DNA from: Helianthus annuus
Lineage: Eukaryota; Streptophyta; Magnoliopsida; Asterales; Asteraceae
Assembly: GCF_002127325.2 (NCBI RefSeq)
Contig: NC_035434.2
Span: forward strand, 77,135,343 to 77,199,342
Direction of reading: 5' to 3'
Length of the DNA stretch: 64,000 nt
This document shows, piece by piece, positions 10,406 to 22,300 of this stretch (positions within the stretch are counted from its first letter, which is position 1; each line of letters opens with the position of its first letter). The notes below the pieces were generated by a model, which saw only the letters and a program-made list of their open reading frames with translations, did not search any database and was not told the origin of the DNA. A program made the position numbers and the translations under genes.

Positions 10406-13400
10406 TTAGCTAAATTTAGGAACCCAAATTTGCTTCATCTGGCTTCTATCGTGATTTTGACCCACATTGACCTCTTTTTGTTTCCAAAAATATGCAGTTG
10501 ACTCAACCAGATTTTTAACAGACTTCTTTAGATAATTTAATTGATATGTGACGTTTGTAAGAAAATCATGTTCTGGTTTGGAAAACTTTTTGGTTTTACA
10601 GTGTTTCGCTGTATGTCCTAAATGACCACAGCGAAAGCATCTTTTATGTCTGGGTCTTTTGGTGTTAGAAGATGATGTATGTGATGAGAGTCTTGAGCTT
10701 TCTGCTTTCTTCACTGTCTTCGTAACTTGATTCATCACTGGTGAGTTGATCTTCATTTGAGTCTTGGTCTTCAAAGGCAGATCTTGAACATTCGAAGCTT
10801 TCATCATTGGTGGATTGATCTTCACTTGAACTTTCTGATCCTTGCTCCTCTTCTGAGGTAGTAATGTTTGAATCTTCATTGCCATGATCTTCAGAGACAC
10901 TCTTTTCTGAATCTATCACACCTGTTCTAGAAGGAATAAATTCGGGAATTTCCTCTGTGAGGAATTTTCCGAAACTATTCTTTTTCAATTCTGGCACAAA
11001 TACAGGAGATTCACAGGCAACTTTATCATCACAAAACGCATAATTTAAATCATGACATTCAGACACACAATGTTCACGATCACGGGTCTCAAATGTAGGC
11101 ACATGGCCCTTACAGTCATCCGAAGATTTAAATTTAGGCACTCGACCATTACAGTCATCCATCCTACTTAAACTATTACAATCATCCTTAACATTGTTTT
11201 TCCTAGAACAGTTCCAGGCGAACCAGTTAACGGTGGAATAACTGTTGCCTGAATATCCAATTCCTATTTTAGACCCGCCGCAGTCTCCATCCTCATCGCA
11301 CACATCTTCTTTACACACAATGGGATCTGCATTGCTTTTAGAACAGTTAGCGGTTGTCTCATTTTCACAAAAATCATTCTGACAGAGGCCTTTTCATTAA
11401 TAAGATCGTTTTCAGGATGAGGAGTCGGCATAGGCACATAGTTTTTGCTATGTGGAGGAAAGAAAAGTTTTCTTTCATTTCTGTGCCTATCCTTATACCC
11501 AATCCCGTCCTTCACAAACGTTGGTCGTTGGCAGTTTTTAATGTCAGTAAAGGCCTTTTGACTGGCATTCCATTTATCTATTATAATTTGTAATTTATTC
11601 TTTTCGTTCAAAGCTTTTTCTAATCTTTCTGTAAGATCGTTAATGATAAAATCTTTTCTAAACACAAATTCTTTAAGAGTTTGCATTTCAGCTAAAGTTG
11701 AGTTCAACTTTCTCTGATATGCAGCCTTGTTCTGTTTAAGCTCGTTGTTAAATTTTAAAGCTTTGTCTTTTTGTCTTTCAAATTCTAGATTTAAGAATTT
11801 ATAATGTGCCACGACATCAACGCATGCAGGTGTGCATAATTTTTCTTTGAAACTAAGTGGAATACTGTTTACCAAGTCTTTGTCAGCCTTCTCCTTTGAT
11901 GAATCTGCTTTCATTGCGGCTGCTGGGACCTTTTCCTTGCCCTTCTCATATGCCTCTTTCGACACATGCTCCTCTGCTTGACCACATTTCTTTTCCTTTT
12001 CAGACTCCACTGAAGTCAGAATACTTTTCAAACCTTTGTCAGCAGTATTGTCTCCCTTTGGAATTTCAGCTGTCTGCTTCTCAAACTGTCTTGATGAGGA
12101 TTCACCTAAGATCTTGGCCATCAGAGCTTTGTTGACTTGCTCCTTTGCTTCAGTAATTTCTTCACTCCAATCATAGTCTTCGACGACTAAGGCTTTTGGC
12201 GTGCTAGGAGACGCGTTGTTCTTATTCTCTTCAACTGTGATTTGCTTTACAGCAGGAGTGGTTTCACTGTTTCCTTCTTTCAACAGAGGACAATCACGCT
12301 TGAAGTGTCCTAAATTCTTGCAGTTGTAGCACCTAAGTTTGGATTTGTCAAAGCCAGCTTTTCCAAGACTCAAACGCTTTCCTGTCTTGTCTTGAAATTT
12401 CTTTAGCCTCAAGGTAATCATGGCCATTTGCCATTTCAGATCCATTTCCTCCATATCATCTGGATCAACCTGATACATGTCTTCAGCAGTGAACATCTCC
12501 TTTTTCAGTTCTCCAGACATCAGCGCTTCATAGCTGCTCAGAAACGTGTTGAAGAGTGCCACATTTTCAGTGGACACTTTCAATACTTGAGTGTCAACAG
12601 TGATAGTCTTCTCAACAAGTTGTGGAGCTTTTGATGCGCTTGCGGAAGCGTTCGCATAGATTAAGTCGGAGGCTTGTGGAATGGTGCCCCCTGAAGCAAT
12701 AAATGCCACATTTTTTAATCCAGCGGAGGTTTGAGTTGACTTTGGTAGGTAACCAGCAGTGTTCATTTCTCTTTTGTTTACATCCATTTCAAAAGCTCTT
12801 AGGGTATTGATCAGATCGGACAAAGTGACAGGATTTGGATTGTTGAGGAAATCTTTCTTGATCATCATGCATTGAAGGCTCCATTCCTTGGGAAGTGAAT
12901 CTAGCAGCTTCTTTATTGCAGCACGATTTGTGACAGGATTTCCCGCCTTCTTCATTTTGGTCATCATATTCAGAAAATGACTGATGTGGTCAGAAAGACT
13001 TTCTCCACGAACTCCACAAAACATGTCATACTGTTTCTGCACCATATCTCTCTTGCTTTCGATCAACTCTTCATTTCCTTCATAGTACTTAATCAATGCA
13101 TTCCAGAGTGCATTTGCAGTTCGGTGTTCTTCAAACATGTTACAGTCGTTGGTTGATAGTGCCATGGTTAAGGCAGCGTGAGCACGACGATCACGTTGGA
13201 TAAGAGCTTTGTCTTCATCAGTAAAGGTAGTTGCATCATTGTTGGCAACTACTGCATCTCCTCGAACAACCGTTGGAATGTGGGGTCCAGCGATGACAGA
13301 TAGCCACAGGTTGTAGTCAGTGTACTCGAAGAACGATTGAATGCGAGTCTTCCAAGTGCTAAAGTCTTCAACACCTTTCAACTTTGGTGGTCGAGTGGTG

Positions 13401-13453
13401 GTTCCAGTCTCAAGTTCCGCTTGAGCAATCGGACTTAGTTGATTCAACGACAT
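10406..13453 (-). pseudogene. gag of Sirevirus-like element, long, with two compensating frameshifts
   Basis: Starts at ATG 13453. The N-terminal UBN2/Copia gag region (FSTWKTRIQSFFE, then ANALWNAL and KKLLDSLPKEW) is followed by a zinc knuckle CYNCKNLGHFKRDC (12292-12333, about residue 374), a long Lys/Glu-rich coiled coil, and a second knuckle CFRCGHLGHTAKHC near 10600-10650. The first frame runs to a stop at 11264, but the natural protein seems to move to the adjacent frame near 11390 (acidic, Cys-rich linker) and back near 10700, so two small indels compensate. Large gags with two knuckles fit Sireviruses. Packages the element RNA in its family; this copy is broken. Confidence 0.88.
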
Positions 13454-14167
13454 CTTTGCTAGTTTTAGACGAAATGGAGCTGAACAGTAGTTAATTTCGC
13501 TGACAAGTCACGGTGACAGAAGTAATTTCGCTGATGACCAACGAGACTTGAACAAAATCGCCAATAGATCTTCGAACTTCGCTGATGCTTTAGGTGGTCC
13601 TGCACGAGCGAACACGATAATTCCGCTGTCAAAACACACACAGACGAAGATTAGATTAAATCCGCCGAATACCGTGATAAGAACGCTGTGGTTCAGTATC
13701 ACAGTTCTCGAAGTCGCCTTCGATAATTTCGCTCAAGGGCCACTGAACACTATTTCGCTGAGGATCAGTAATTTCGCTCGAATGATGATTGTCGAAATTA
13801 GTGATCCGGCGATAAGTTTCTCAGCGATTTGATTAAATTCGCTATATTCAACGCTGAGTTCGCTGAATTCAAAGATTAATTTCGCTATGTTCAAAAATTG
13901 TTCGCTGTCTTCAAGTGTAATTTCGCTGGACAGAGGGTTTAACACGAACTAAAACCCTCTAATCACTCAAAAACAGCTCAAAAACCATGTTTTGATGAAT
14001 CAAAATGTCCAAAATGACTCCCTAATCATGTATTAACAACAACCTATCGATTAAACACACCAAATCAATCCATTTTAAGACCAAAAATTTGAAAACTTTG
14101 AAACTCTAGAAAAACCTTCAAAACTATGAAAAATCTCAACAAGAACACAACAACCAAGAGCACTAAG
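13454..14167 (-). other. Copia 5' leader with array of TTCGCT words
   Basis: About 730 nt lie between the primer site and the gag ATG. On the plus strand the word TTCGCT (often AATTTCGCT) occurs about a dozen times between 13490 and 13930, spaced irregularly at 15-100 bases; in element-sense RNA it reads AGCGAA. The remainder (13940-14167) is A-rich without ORFs. Confidence 0.7.
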
Positions 14168-14179
14168 GCTCTGATACCA
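14168..14179 (-). other. Primer binding site (initiator Met tRNA)
   Basis: On the minus strand TGGTATCAGAGC starts three bases after the 5' LTR. It is complementary to the 3' end of plant initiator methionine tRNA, the usual primer for Copia elements. Confidence 0.93.
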
Positions 14180-14182
14180 AAT

Positions 14183-14639
14183 TGTAGATCCCAAAACGAA
14201 TCCGGATCACAGTGGTTGGTTGTTTTAACCCAAAACACCTATTGATTAGGTGTTTGAGATATGAAAAGTTAAGAAAGATCAAAGATGAAGGTGAAGCTTA
14301 TGGATTAATGAATACAACAAGTGTTGTATTGAATCCAAACAATAAGATATAACAATAAAACACCTTGGATATCAGATTTGAGCACAAGATCAACACAAGA
14401 ATGTAACAACACCAATATTCATTGAAGAGCCAAAAGCTTGAGTTTGTTACAAGGCATGAGCTATATATAGTGTTCCTGATCAGCCAGCAAATTTATAAAT
14501 TTGCTGGAATCTTATCTACACTAGGGCAGGAACTATACTATTAGAGAATTACAAAATAAGCCCTTGCACATTCATATTAGCTACAAACTATGACTAAACT
14601 AATCTAGCACAAGTATCAACGATCTCAAAAGTTCTAACA
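14183..14639 (-). repeat. 5' LTR of the 2291-14639 Copia element
   Basis: 457 bp, partner of 2291-2747 with three single-base differences. Should contain the element promoter; a ctatatatag TATA-like stretch lies near 14462. Confidence 0.95.
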
Positions 14640-14699
14640 TATGCAAAGATTATGGTTATGGTCATGAATTTTTGCATATGGTAATTGTCATGAGTGTGC

Positions 14700-14967
14700 A
14701 GACCATGTAATGAACAAATGACCAAACTTGTTACATCCGACAAATGACCAACAGTTTTACCAAACAAATGACCACACTTGTGACATCCAACAACTGATCA
14801 AATAACCATTTCTGCAACAAAGAAATGACCAAATGACCAAACTTTTGACATCCGACAAATGACCAAACATGACATGCATTCAACAAATGACCAACACTTT
14901 TATCCAACAATTGACCAACATGACCTGCATTCAACAAAAGACCAACTGCATTCAAACCTTAACACTG
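14700..14967. repeat. Degenerate tandem array of CAAATGACCAA units
   Basis: The words (a/c)aaatgaccaaac and acatccgacaaatgacca recur about ten times with units of roughly 20-45 bp. Part of the pre-insertion locus right of the Copia element. No ORF. Confidence 0.75.
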
Positions 14968-15340
14968 CATTTTTTTTTGCCGAGGGGGGTTGGGAGTTTA
15001 GGTTTTTGGGTGGTGGTGGGTGTTTAGGATTTTTTTTTCTTAGGTTTGGGGGGGGGGGGTAGGTTTTTTGAGGGTGGTGGATGCTTAGGATTTTTTTTAG
15101 GTTTTTTTTTAGGGGGGGGGGGAGGATGGGAGGTTAGGTTATTTTAGGTTTTCGGGGGTGGAGGTTTAGTTTTTTTAGGTTTGGGGGGGGGGTTAGATTT
15201 TTTTTAGGGGGGGGGGTTGGTGAGGTATGTTTTTTTTTTTTTTTTTTTTTTTTTGTGGGGGTGGGGGTTTAGGTTTTTGGGTGGGGGATGTTTAGGTTTT
15301 GGGTGGTGGTGTAGTGGGTTTATGTTTTAGGTTATTGAAC
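14968..15340. repeat. Low-complexity G/T-rich tract
   Basis: Alternating homopolymers of T (up to about 25, near 15231-15254) and G (up to about 11), with repeats of gggtttaggttttt. The plus strand is almost devoid of C. The complementary strand could form poly-purine/pyrimidine or G-quadruplex structures. Coordinates in such tracts may suffer assembly error. Confidence 0.8.
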
Positions 15341-15627
15341 ACTTGTCACTCTATAAATCCTTCTTACACTTCTTACAATTCTTACAATTAGGAGCTTTTG
15401 TACAATAACTTAACTCATTAGTTTAATAGTTTTATACACAAAAACAAAACACAATAACATATTAGTTTTATACACAAAAACATAATCATACGTACAGAAA
15501 AATTGCAAAACTATAAAAAAATATAATCATAATGATATATTATTTTTGTATAACGTAACAATTTAGGAGCTGTTCGGCAATTTCTGAATGATTAAGTACT
15601 GAACCAGTAAGAGGTCTGAACCATTAA

Positions 15628-18063
15628 TGTCATACCCCCAAAATACCACATGCGGAATTACCGCGAGGCGTATGACATACCAGGATCCAAGCCACTAATC
15701 ACATCGAACTCATAACTATAATTAATAAAACTTTCATTTATTAACATAAAGCGTTACAAACGTTACATAACATTCATTGTGTACAGCGGAAACATAAATC
15801 ATTTGTTAAGTGTTTAGTAAACCAAGGGTACATAAACCATTGAGCTTGTATTGAGATTCCATGTATCTCGACCCATGACCACTCCAGCTTCCCAGACAGC
15901 AAGTTCCAACTAATATAAGCATATAGACCTGCAAGGCATGTAACAACAAGTCAACAACAATGTTGAGCGAGTTCATAGTTGGGTGTTCGTTTTAAGTTGT
16001 TTCCGAAAACACAGTTTTTCTTTAGCTGGCTTACTTGCCATGGGGGTTACCCCATAGTTGAAAATATGATTAACCAGTTCCTTCTTTCCCAACATTAACC
16101 AGTATCTTTATTTCCCAATCCATGTCCATAATTAGTGGGGGCTTCCCCATGTGAAGCACTAGACCATTACCATATCGACAACTGACGAACAATAGTTGTG
16201 CCCTACGTCAATGTCTATCATCATTGACAGTTTGCCATGATCCATTAGTACACGCCCGTTCGAACGACACGGTGTGAGGTTTGTCAAACCTAATAGCGCT
16301 ATTAACTAATGACCCGCTCGCCATCGGCCTCGGCGATTAAGTCGATATAAAATGAGGGACTTCATGATAGAGTTTTGTCTAGTAAGTTGTAAGGTTGTTG
16401 TCCTACCCAAGGAGGACGAACGTACGTATTCTACCCAAGGAGAATACGCAGGATTAATATTGGCATCCTACCCAAGGAGGATGGTGGTACATATCCTACC
16501 CAAGGAGGATATGTAGGTTCCGTTTTTATTCTTTAACCCATTCCCAAACCACCGGGAATCCCATGCCTTGAAGAAAGTGTGAACTCACCTTGATTTGCTC
16601 GGTTTGTTAAGTTACTTTGCCAGTTCCCAATTGGTCAACCAAACCCTACTGTGGTTACCAAAGATAAATCAGTTTCGCTTACACATGAATCATGTATCCC
16701 ACATTCACATTATACAAGTAGCGTACACATAATCACATATCATTATACAAGTTGTAACAAGAGTTCACGTAGCACAACAATTCAATTAAAGCCTATAGTA
16801 TGCGAGTATACACAATCAGTTTATGTTTGTAATGACTCACATGCCATCTATATCACAAAGTGTGCTTGGCAGTTAGCATCATGTATCATGTAAACAGTAA
16901 ATCAAATTCATGCAATTCATGCTTCACATAAATGCTTTCTCAGTTTATTCTAACATGGTTATCCCTTAACATACTTAACAGATTTAATAAACTAACAGAG
17001 TTAATAAACTAACAGAGTTACTGTGCCAGAACACTCGACGAAATCACATGTGGCGAAATCACAATTTGGCGAAAACCCTTTTCTGGCGAAAACCCTTTGG
17101 GCGACGAAATCCCAAGGGTTTTCGTCGACTTGAAGTATGGCGAAAACACCTAGTGTTTTCGTCTGGTCCTGTGTTTTCGTCTGGGTGAGGATTTCATCGG
17201 GGTAGGGCTTGATCATCACTAACAGTTACGCATTCTAGAACCTTAATCGTCACCACTGTTTCACTTTTACCATTAATCACATAGTTGTCATCCAATCATA
17301 TTAATCATCAACATTACTAGCCATCATAACAGGAGCATCACAGTACCGTACCTAACATCTAACATGAACCCTAGTTTATGCATACGTCAAATCGATTAAC
17401 ATAACAATCACGTAACCGAACATCATTAGTATACTAGCATGCCTTCGGACTAGGATCACATCAATATCGTTCAAGATTAAGCGTTCAATCAACAATCCCT
17501 GAACCCTAAGTCAATATCATGTTTGTATACAGTTGTGTAACCGATTAATCAAGCATATCGAAATCAAGAACTAACCGTGTAAATCACTAACCGAGCTAAG
17601 AACGATCAAACAGGAGAGGTTTGGCTTCGAATGAGAGAAAGGCTGCCGTCGCACACAAGTTAGGGAGAGACTCTAGGGTTTCTAATAACAGTTTACGTAG
17701 TCTACAATCGTTTATACGGGAGTTATAAGGTGTTGGGCCCTTAATGGGCTTTGGCGAAGACTGGGCCGATGAAATCACTGGATTTCGTCGAGTGGCCATG
17801 GCGAAAACCCCCTCCCCTTTTTGTCAAGCTTAGTGTGGCGAAATCACTTGTGGTTTTCGTCATACACCATGAAATATATTAACATATATATATATATATA
17901 TAATATTAATAACACATTACATATTTCACAAAATCCATATATAGCATTCAACCAATTAACACTGATTAATAATTTTCAACAGATAACCGGTGCACATAAG
18001 AGAACGCAACGAATTAAGAAAACGTAGTTGTGAGGAAGGACCTTGAAAACTCGGGTTGTCACA
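15628..18063 (-). mobile_element. Solo LTR, long Gypsy-type (2436 bp) with perfect 5-bp TSD
   Basis: Begins tgtcatacccccaaaatacc and ends gggttgtcaca, i.e. TG...CA. The TSD attaa at 15623-15627 and 18064-18068 is exact. No internal retroviral genes, so this is an LTR left by LTR-LTR recombination. By comparison with the homologous LTR ending at 51260 (opposite orientation) its sense strand is minus. It contains an array of four mini-hairpins (16400-16512), GGCGAAAACCC/TTTTCGTC word clusters (17030-17170 and 17750-17870) and a short (TA)n at about 17883-17902. Long LTRs with a TGTCATACCCC edge fit plant Ty3/gypsy chromoviruses (inference). Confidence 0.88.
16400..16512. repeat. Array of four mini-hairpins with constant loop and varying stems
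   Basis: Stems GTCCT/AGGAC (16400-16417), GTATTCT/AGAATAC (16426-16447), CATCCT/AGGATG (16464-16483) and ATATCCT/AGGATAT (16491-16512) all enclose the same 8-base loop acccaagg. Where stems differ, both sides change together. The homologous LTR has comparable hairpins near 50578-50750. Confidence 0.8.
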
Positions 18064-18283
18064 ATTAAGAGCCAGTATGATGCTTAATTGTTCAGAGGCA
18101 AATGTCTGACCAATTCAGATTAGAGGTCTTAACCATTCAGACTCAAGTATAATGCTTAACCATTTAGAGACAAATGTCTAAACCATTCAGACACTCGCTC
18201 GTGAAACAAACAGTAAGTGCTGAACCAGTAAGAGGCCTGAACCATTAAGAGGCTCATTAAGAGGTAAACAAACATCCACTTAG

Positions 18284-19357
18284 TGTTATTAACTATTCTA
18301 GTTATTAAAATTGACATTTAATTTAAAAAATAAATATATAAATAAAAATAATAATTAGGTAGTGATGATGAGAGCTTTAAACCACTGCATGCAAGTTAAA
18401 GGAAATGACTTTAAAGCCCCATGTGTGACCTGACGTTGAGGTGACACTGAGATGACATGATAAAGCCCCTAGTGGTTTTATACCACACCCTCCCGTCTTA
18501 GACCGTGGGATATGGTGGGGCGGAGGTTTGGGGCATGGGTTGACACGTGGACTTTGAGGGCCACCGCTGGTCAGTTGCATGTTGGGTCGGTATGGTGAGG
18601 CGTGGCTAGCCCGTGTGGGTTGGCCACGTGTTATAATTTTTTTTTTTCAGTTATTATAAAAATACACAAAAAATTAAAAAAAAGCCTAAAATTATTATTA
18701 AAATTTTCTAAAAATTACAAAATCCTACAAAAAAAAAGGATTACAAATCTAAAAAAAAACATAATTAGACATATAAATTTAAATCCTAGCCACCTATAAC
18801 CTAGTCAACCCAGCCAATGAGAACCGGCCACGGAAGACCGCTAGGCTCGCCCAACGCTCGGGCTGAACCACCCGCCCAAGGGACCACGCCGAAACCCAAA
18901 CCCATCCGAGGTGATGACTTAGACGTTTGTACCCAACCCCCGCCCCATACCCCATAGTCTTATCTATTCTTTATATGAAAAAGAAAAAAAAAACAAACAA
19001 TTCTTACAAAATCTATTCTACTTCCATTGCCCGTTGATTTAGCAAGATTGCCGTAGTTTAAAACCCCCCATTTTCTCACTCCTCCGCAATTGTCGCTTTG
19101 ATTTCTTTCTGGAGAGAGAAAATTTATGAAAACAAAAGGTCTCTTTTAATGCTCCCTTAGGAAACACATATATATAAAACGGAAAACCAGTTGATAGGTT
19201 CCCGTGATCCACATTCTTCACCTACACGACCCTGTTCCAAATTCTAACAACGACCCAATTCACTTCCACCTGAATCTTGATCTGGGTTTCCATCACTTCA
19301 ATCATTTTTCATGTTTCTCTTTTGCAATATATAACGCGTTATAAATATAACAAAATA
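18284..19357 (+). promoter_or_regulatory. Upstream region of the kinase gene containing a GC-rich fold-back repeat
   Basis: 18480-18960 contains a likely MITE: gaccgtgggatatggtggggc on the left is mirrored by gccccataccccatagtct on the right, with an AT-rich middle (18640-18790). 18961-19357 is the probable proximal promoter and 5' UTR. TATA-like ttatatgaaaaag lies near 18970 and tatatataaaac near 19170; I cannot choose between them. Confidence 0.45.
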
Positions 19358-22300
19358 ATGGGCTGTGTGACATCTAAACAAGCAGTGTCTGTGACCCCGG
19401 CTGCGGATCACTCCGGGGTGTTCCGCGACAATTCTGCGGCGGGTTCCGGCAGGGTTGGTGGTGATGTGGCGGTGGAAGTGGAGGGGAAGAAGGGTAAGAG
19501 TAAGAGTAAGAGGAAGAGTAAGAACGAGTCAGGGGTGAGTGGGGATGTGACTGGGAGTGAGTTGGGTGAGTCGGGAAGAGCGAGTTCGACGAATGGTGGG
19601 GGTGACTCGGTGAGTTTTAGGTTGGGGAATTTGCATAAGTATGTGGAGGCGGAGCAGGTGGCGGCAGGGTGGCCGGCGTGGCTTAGCGCGGTGGCCGGTG
19701 AAGCTATTCAGGGGTGGGTCCCACTCAGAGCAGAGTCGTTTGAGAAGTTAGAAAAGGTTCATTTTTTTTATTTCACACACACAATGTTCTTAAAATTAGT
19801 CATTAATCTTTTCTTTTATGTTAAAAAAATATGGTTTAGACTTTAGAGGTGGGAAAGAGCCGTGAAATCGGTTCTAGAAACCGGTAAAACGAACCGAACC
19901 GGTTCAGTTTGAAATTTGAAATCCGTTTGAGAATTTATTGGGTACGATTTGTTTGATTGCTTATTTTCTTTAGTGAACAAATTAACATATAATCCCATCT
20001 GGGTTTACAATTTGGGGCCAAAAATTGTGTAATTTATCAAAATGGAAATACTAATTTGGGTGTTTTGAGATTGTGTTTTGAATTTAATTATTGATTATGA
20101 TACTGAATTTGGTTCAATAGGTTGGACAAGGTACATACAGCAGTGTGTTTCGAGCTCGTGAGCTCGAAACAGGGCGGATAGTCGCGTTAAAGAAGGTTCG
20201 TTTCGACAATTTTGAACCCGAGAGTGTTCGGTTCATGGCAAGAGAAATCGTGATTCTTCGTAGGCTTGATCATCCAAATGTTATGAAACTAGATGGAATC
20301 ATAACATCTAGATTATCATGTAGCATATATCTTGTTTTCGAATACATGGAACACGATATTTCGGGCCTGCTTTCTTGCCCCGACATTAAGTTTACTGAAT
20401 CACAGGTTAGTCTGCACAAGTTCAAGTAAATTTGATCATAATTTTTAGGATCTCGGAGTCAAATCGGCTGACTTTTGTAATTTGATCATGAAACAGATTA
20501 AATGTTACATGAAGCAGTTGTTATCTGGGCTTGAGCATTGTCATTTGCGTGGCGTGATGCATCGTGATATTAAAGGGGCGAATCTTTTGGTAAATAATGA
20601 AGGTGTTATGAAAATTGCGGATTTCGGGTTGGCGAATTTTTGTAATATGTCTGGCGAAAAGAAACAACCGTTGACTAGTAGAGTTGTGACGCTATGGTAT
20701 AGACCGCCTGAACTTTTATTGGGGTCGACGGATTATGAAGCTTCTGTCGATCTATGGAGTATCGGGTGTGTTTTTGCAGAATTGCTTCTTGGTTCACCTA
20801 TTTTACAAGGAAGAACAGAGGTATTATTAGTCCCTTTGACTCTCAAAGGTCAAACTACTTACTTTTCAACTTCAAAATTGTGCACGGTTCGGGTTTTGGT
20901 TTTGGTTTTTTACAACCATTCGGCTTTTGAAACAAAGTACGTAAGATTCATAAATAAAAAGTATAATCCAAGATTTAAGAATCTTTCTTGGATGTTTACG
21001 TTTATATTAATAGATTAACCTTTTTAGTTAGTTTTGTTCACATAAACCTAATATCCTAATCTATTTTTATGATTCTTAAAAGTTTTATTAAGATATTTTC
21101 TTTTATAATACTTTGAAAATTAATTAATTTTAATGTTAAATTTTGTTAAATTCATTCAAAGACAAGAAACATGTTAATGTTCGTATTATAAATACTTAAC
21201 ATCTAAGAATAAAATTAGTAATTCTTAAATCAATATATAACAAACATCTAAAAATGAATGTTTAGGTTATTCGGTTCGCTACAGTTATTTCAGTTTTCAT
21301 AAAATCTAAAACCGTAACCGAATCGTAAATTTCGGTTTGTTTTTTTCCCGCTCTTTTTGTGCGGTTCGGTTAAATTAAATCGTTTTTTTTTTGGGTTTGG
21401 TTTTTCGGTTTTCTGGTTTTCTTCTGCTCACCCCTATTCAAAATAGCTTCTATAGTATGGTTTATAGGGAAAACCGTATAATAGATAGAGTAATATATGT
21501 AACAATCGATCGTTTGAAACAATTTTTGTTGAAAATAGTTAACGGCTTTATTAGATTTCGTAGTTCAAAACGCTATATCTTTGGCTCTCAAGAAAGACTA
21601 TGCTGCTGCATTATATTTTTGAATCAGAATTAATAGGAAATGTGACAGGTTGAACAATTGCACAAAATCTTTAAGCTTTGTGGCTCGCCACCGGACGACT
21701 ACTGGAAAAAGTCAAAGCTTCCTCATGCGACATTATTTAAACCGCAACATGCTTATGAAAGTTGTTTATGGGAGACTTTTAAAGACCTTCCAAAATGTGA
21801 TGTGGAACTTATTGAAACCTTGCTGTCTGTGGAGCCGTATAAGCGAGGGACCGCCTCATCTGCTCTTGCATCTGAGGTACCATTCGTTAATTAAATAATA
21901 TTGTCAAGTTGCCATATTTTGACTTTCAAAGTCTGCCCAATTATTCAAAATAGATACACTTGTTCTTAAGAGAGTAATTAGTATCAGCATGTAAAGGTTC
22001 TAAGAAGTATTTAAAACTACATTTTTGACTTTTTAAAGTCAAATGAGCAGTTACATGGAACTTTTTAACTTGCTCTGCACAAAGCTATAACTGGTTTAAA
22101 TGGTTTTGAAACATTCTTTTCTATCCGACAACAGTATTTCAAGACGAAGCCGTATGCATGTGATCCATCAAGCTTACCAAAATACCCTCCAAACAAAGAG
22201 ATCGATGCAAAGCATCGCGAAGACTCAAAAAGGTAGCAACTTGAAACTGAATTTAGAACATAACCCTTTTCGTATTAGATCCAAATAATGAGAAATTATT

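Larger units (their letters stand above)
2291..14639 (-). mobile_element. Sirevirus-like Ty1/copia LTR retrotransposon, full length, young, defective
   Basis: A 12.3-kb element read on the minus strand: 5' LTR 14183-14639, tRNA-iMet primer site, long gag, pol in the order PR-IN-RT-RNaseH, a structured spacer, a third ORF, a polypurine tract, and 3' LTR 2291-2747. The LTRs start TG and end CA in either reading direction and differ at three positions in 457 bp. The flanks tatgt (2286-2290) and tatgc (14640-14644) give a 4-of-5 target duplication. PR-IN-RT order defines Ty1/copia. The oversized gag, the extra ORF after pol and repeated polypurine tracts are hallmarks of the Sirevirus lineage. 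Every coding region carries stops or frameshifts, so this copy cannot encode its own proteins. Confidence 0.95.
15565..18283. mobile_element. Tourist-like MITE interrupted by a solo LTR
   Basis: Left part 15565-15627 (aggagctgttcggcaa, then tgaaccagtaagaggtctgaaccattaa) and right part 18064-18283 (repeated ccattcaga/ctgaacc words, ending aggtaaacaaacatccact) are two arms of one element, the same family as the copies at 31314-32530. The solo LTR 15628-18063 separates them. Ends of the (G)GGCTGTTTG(G) type next to TTA suggest PIF/Harbinger Tourist; hAT is an alternative. Confidence 0.65.

Noticed and set aside
16395..16515. CRISPR-like repeat array
   Set aside because: Only four short palindromic units with 8-37 base gaps inside a plant LTR; no cas genes and wrong kind of genome.
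19757..20120. Kinase exon 1 reading through to a stop at 19846
   Set aside because: A GT donor at 19757 and AG acceptor before 20121 restore the frame exactly at the glycine loop; the read-through is intronic.
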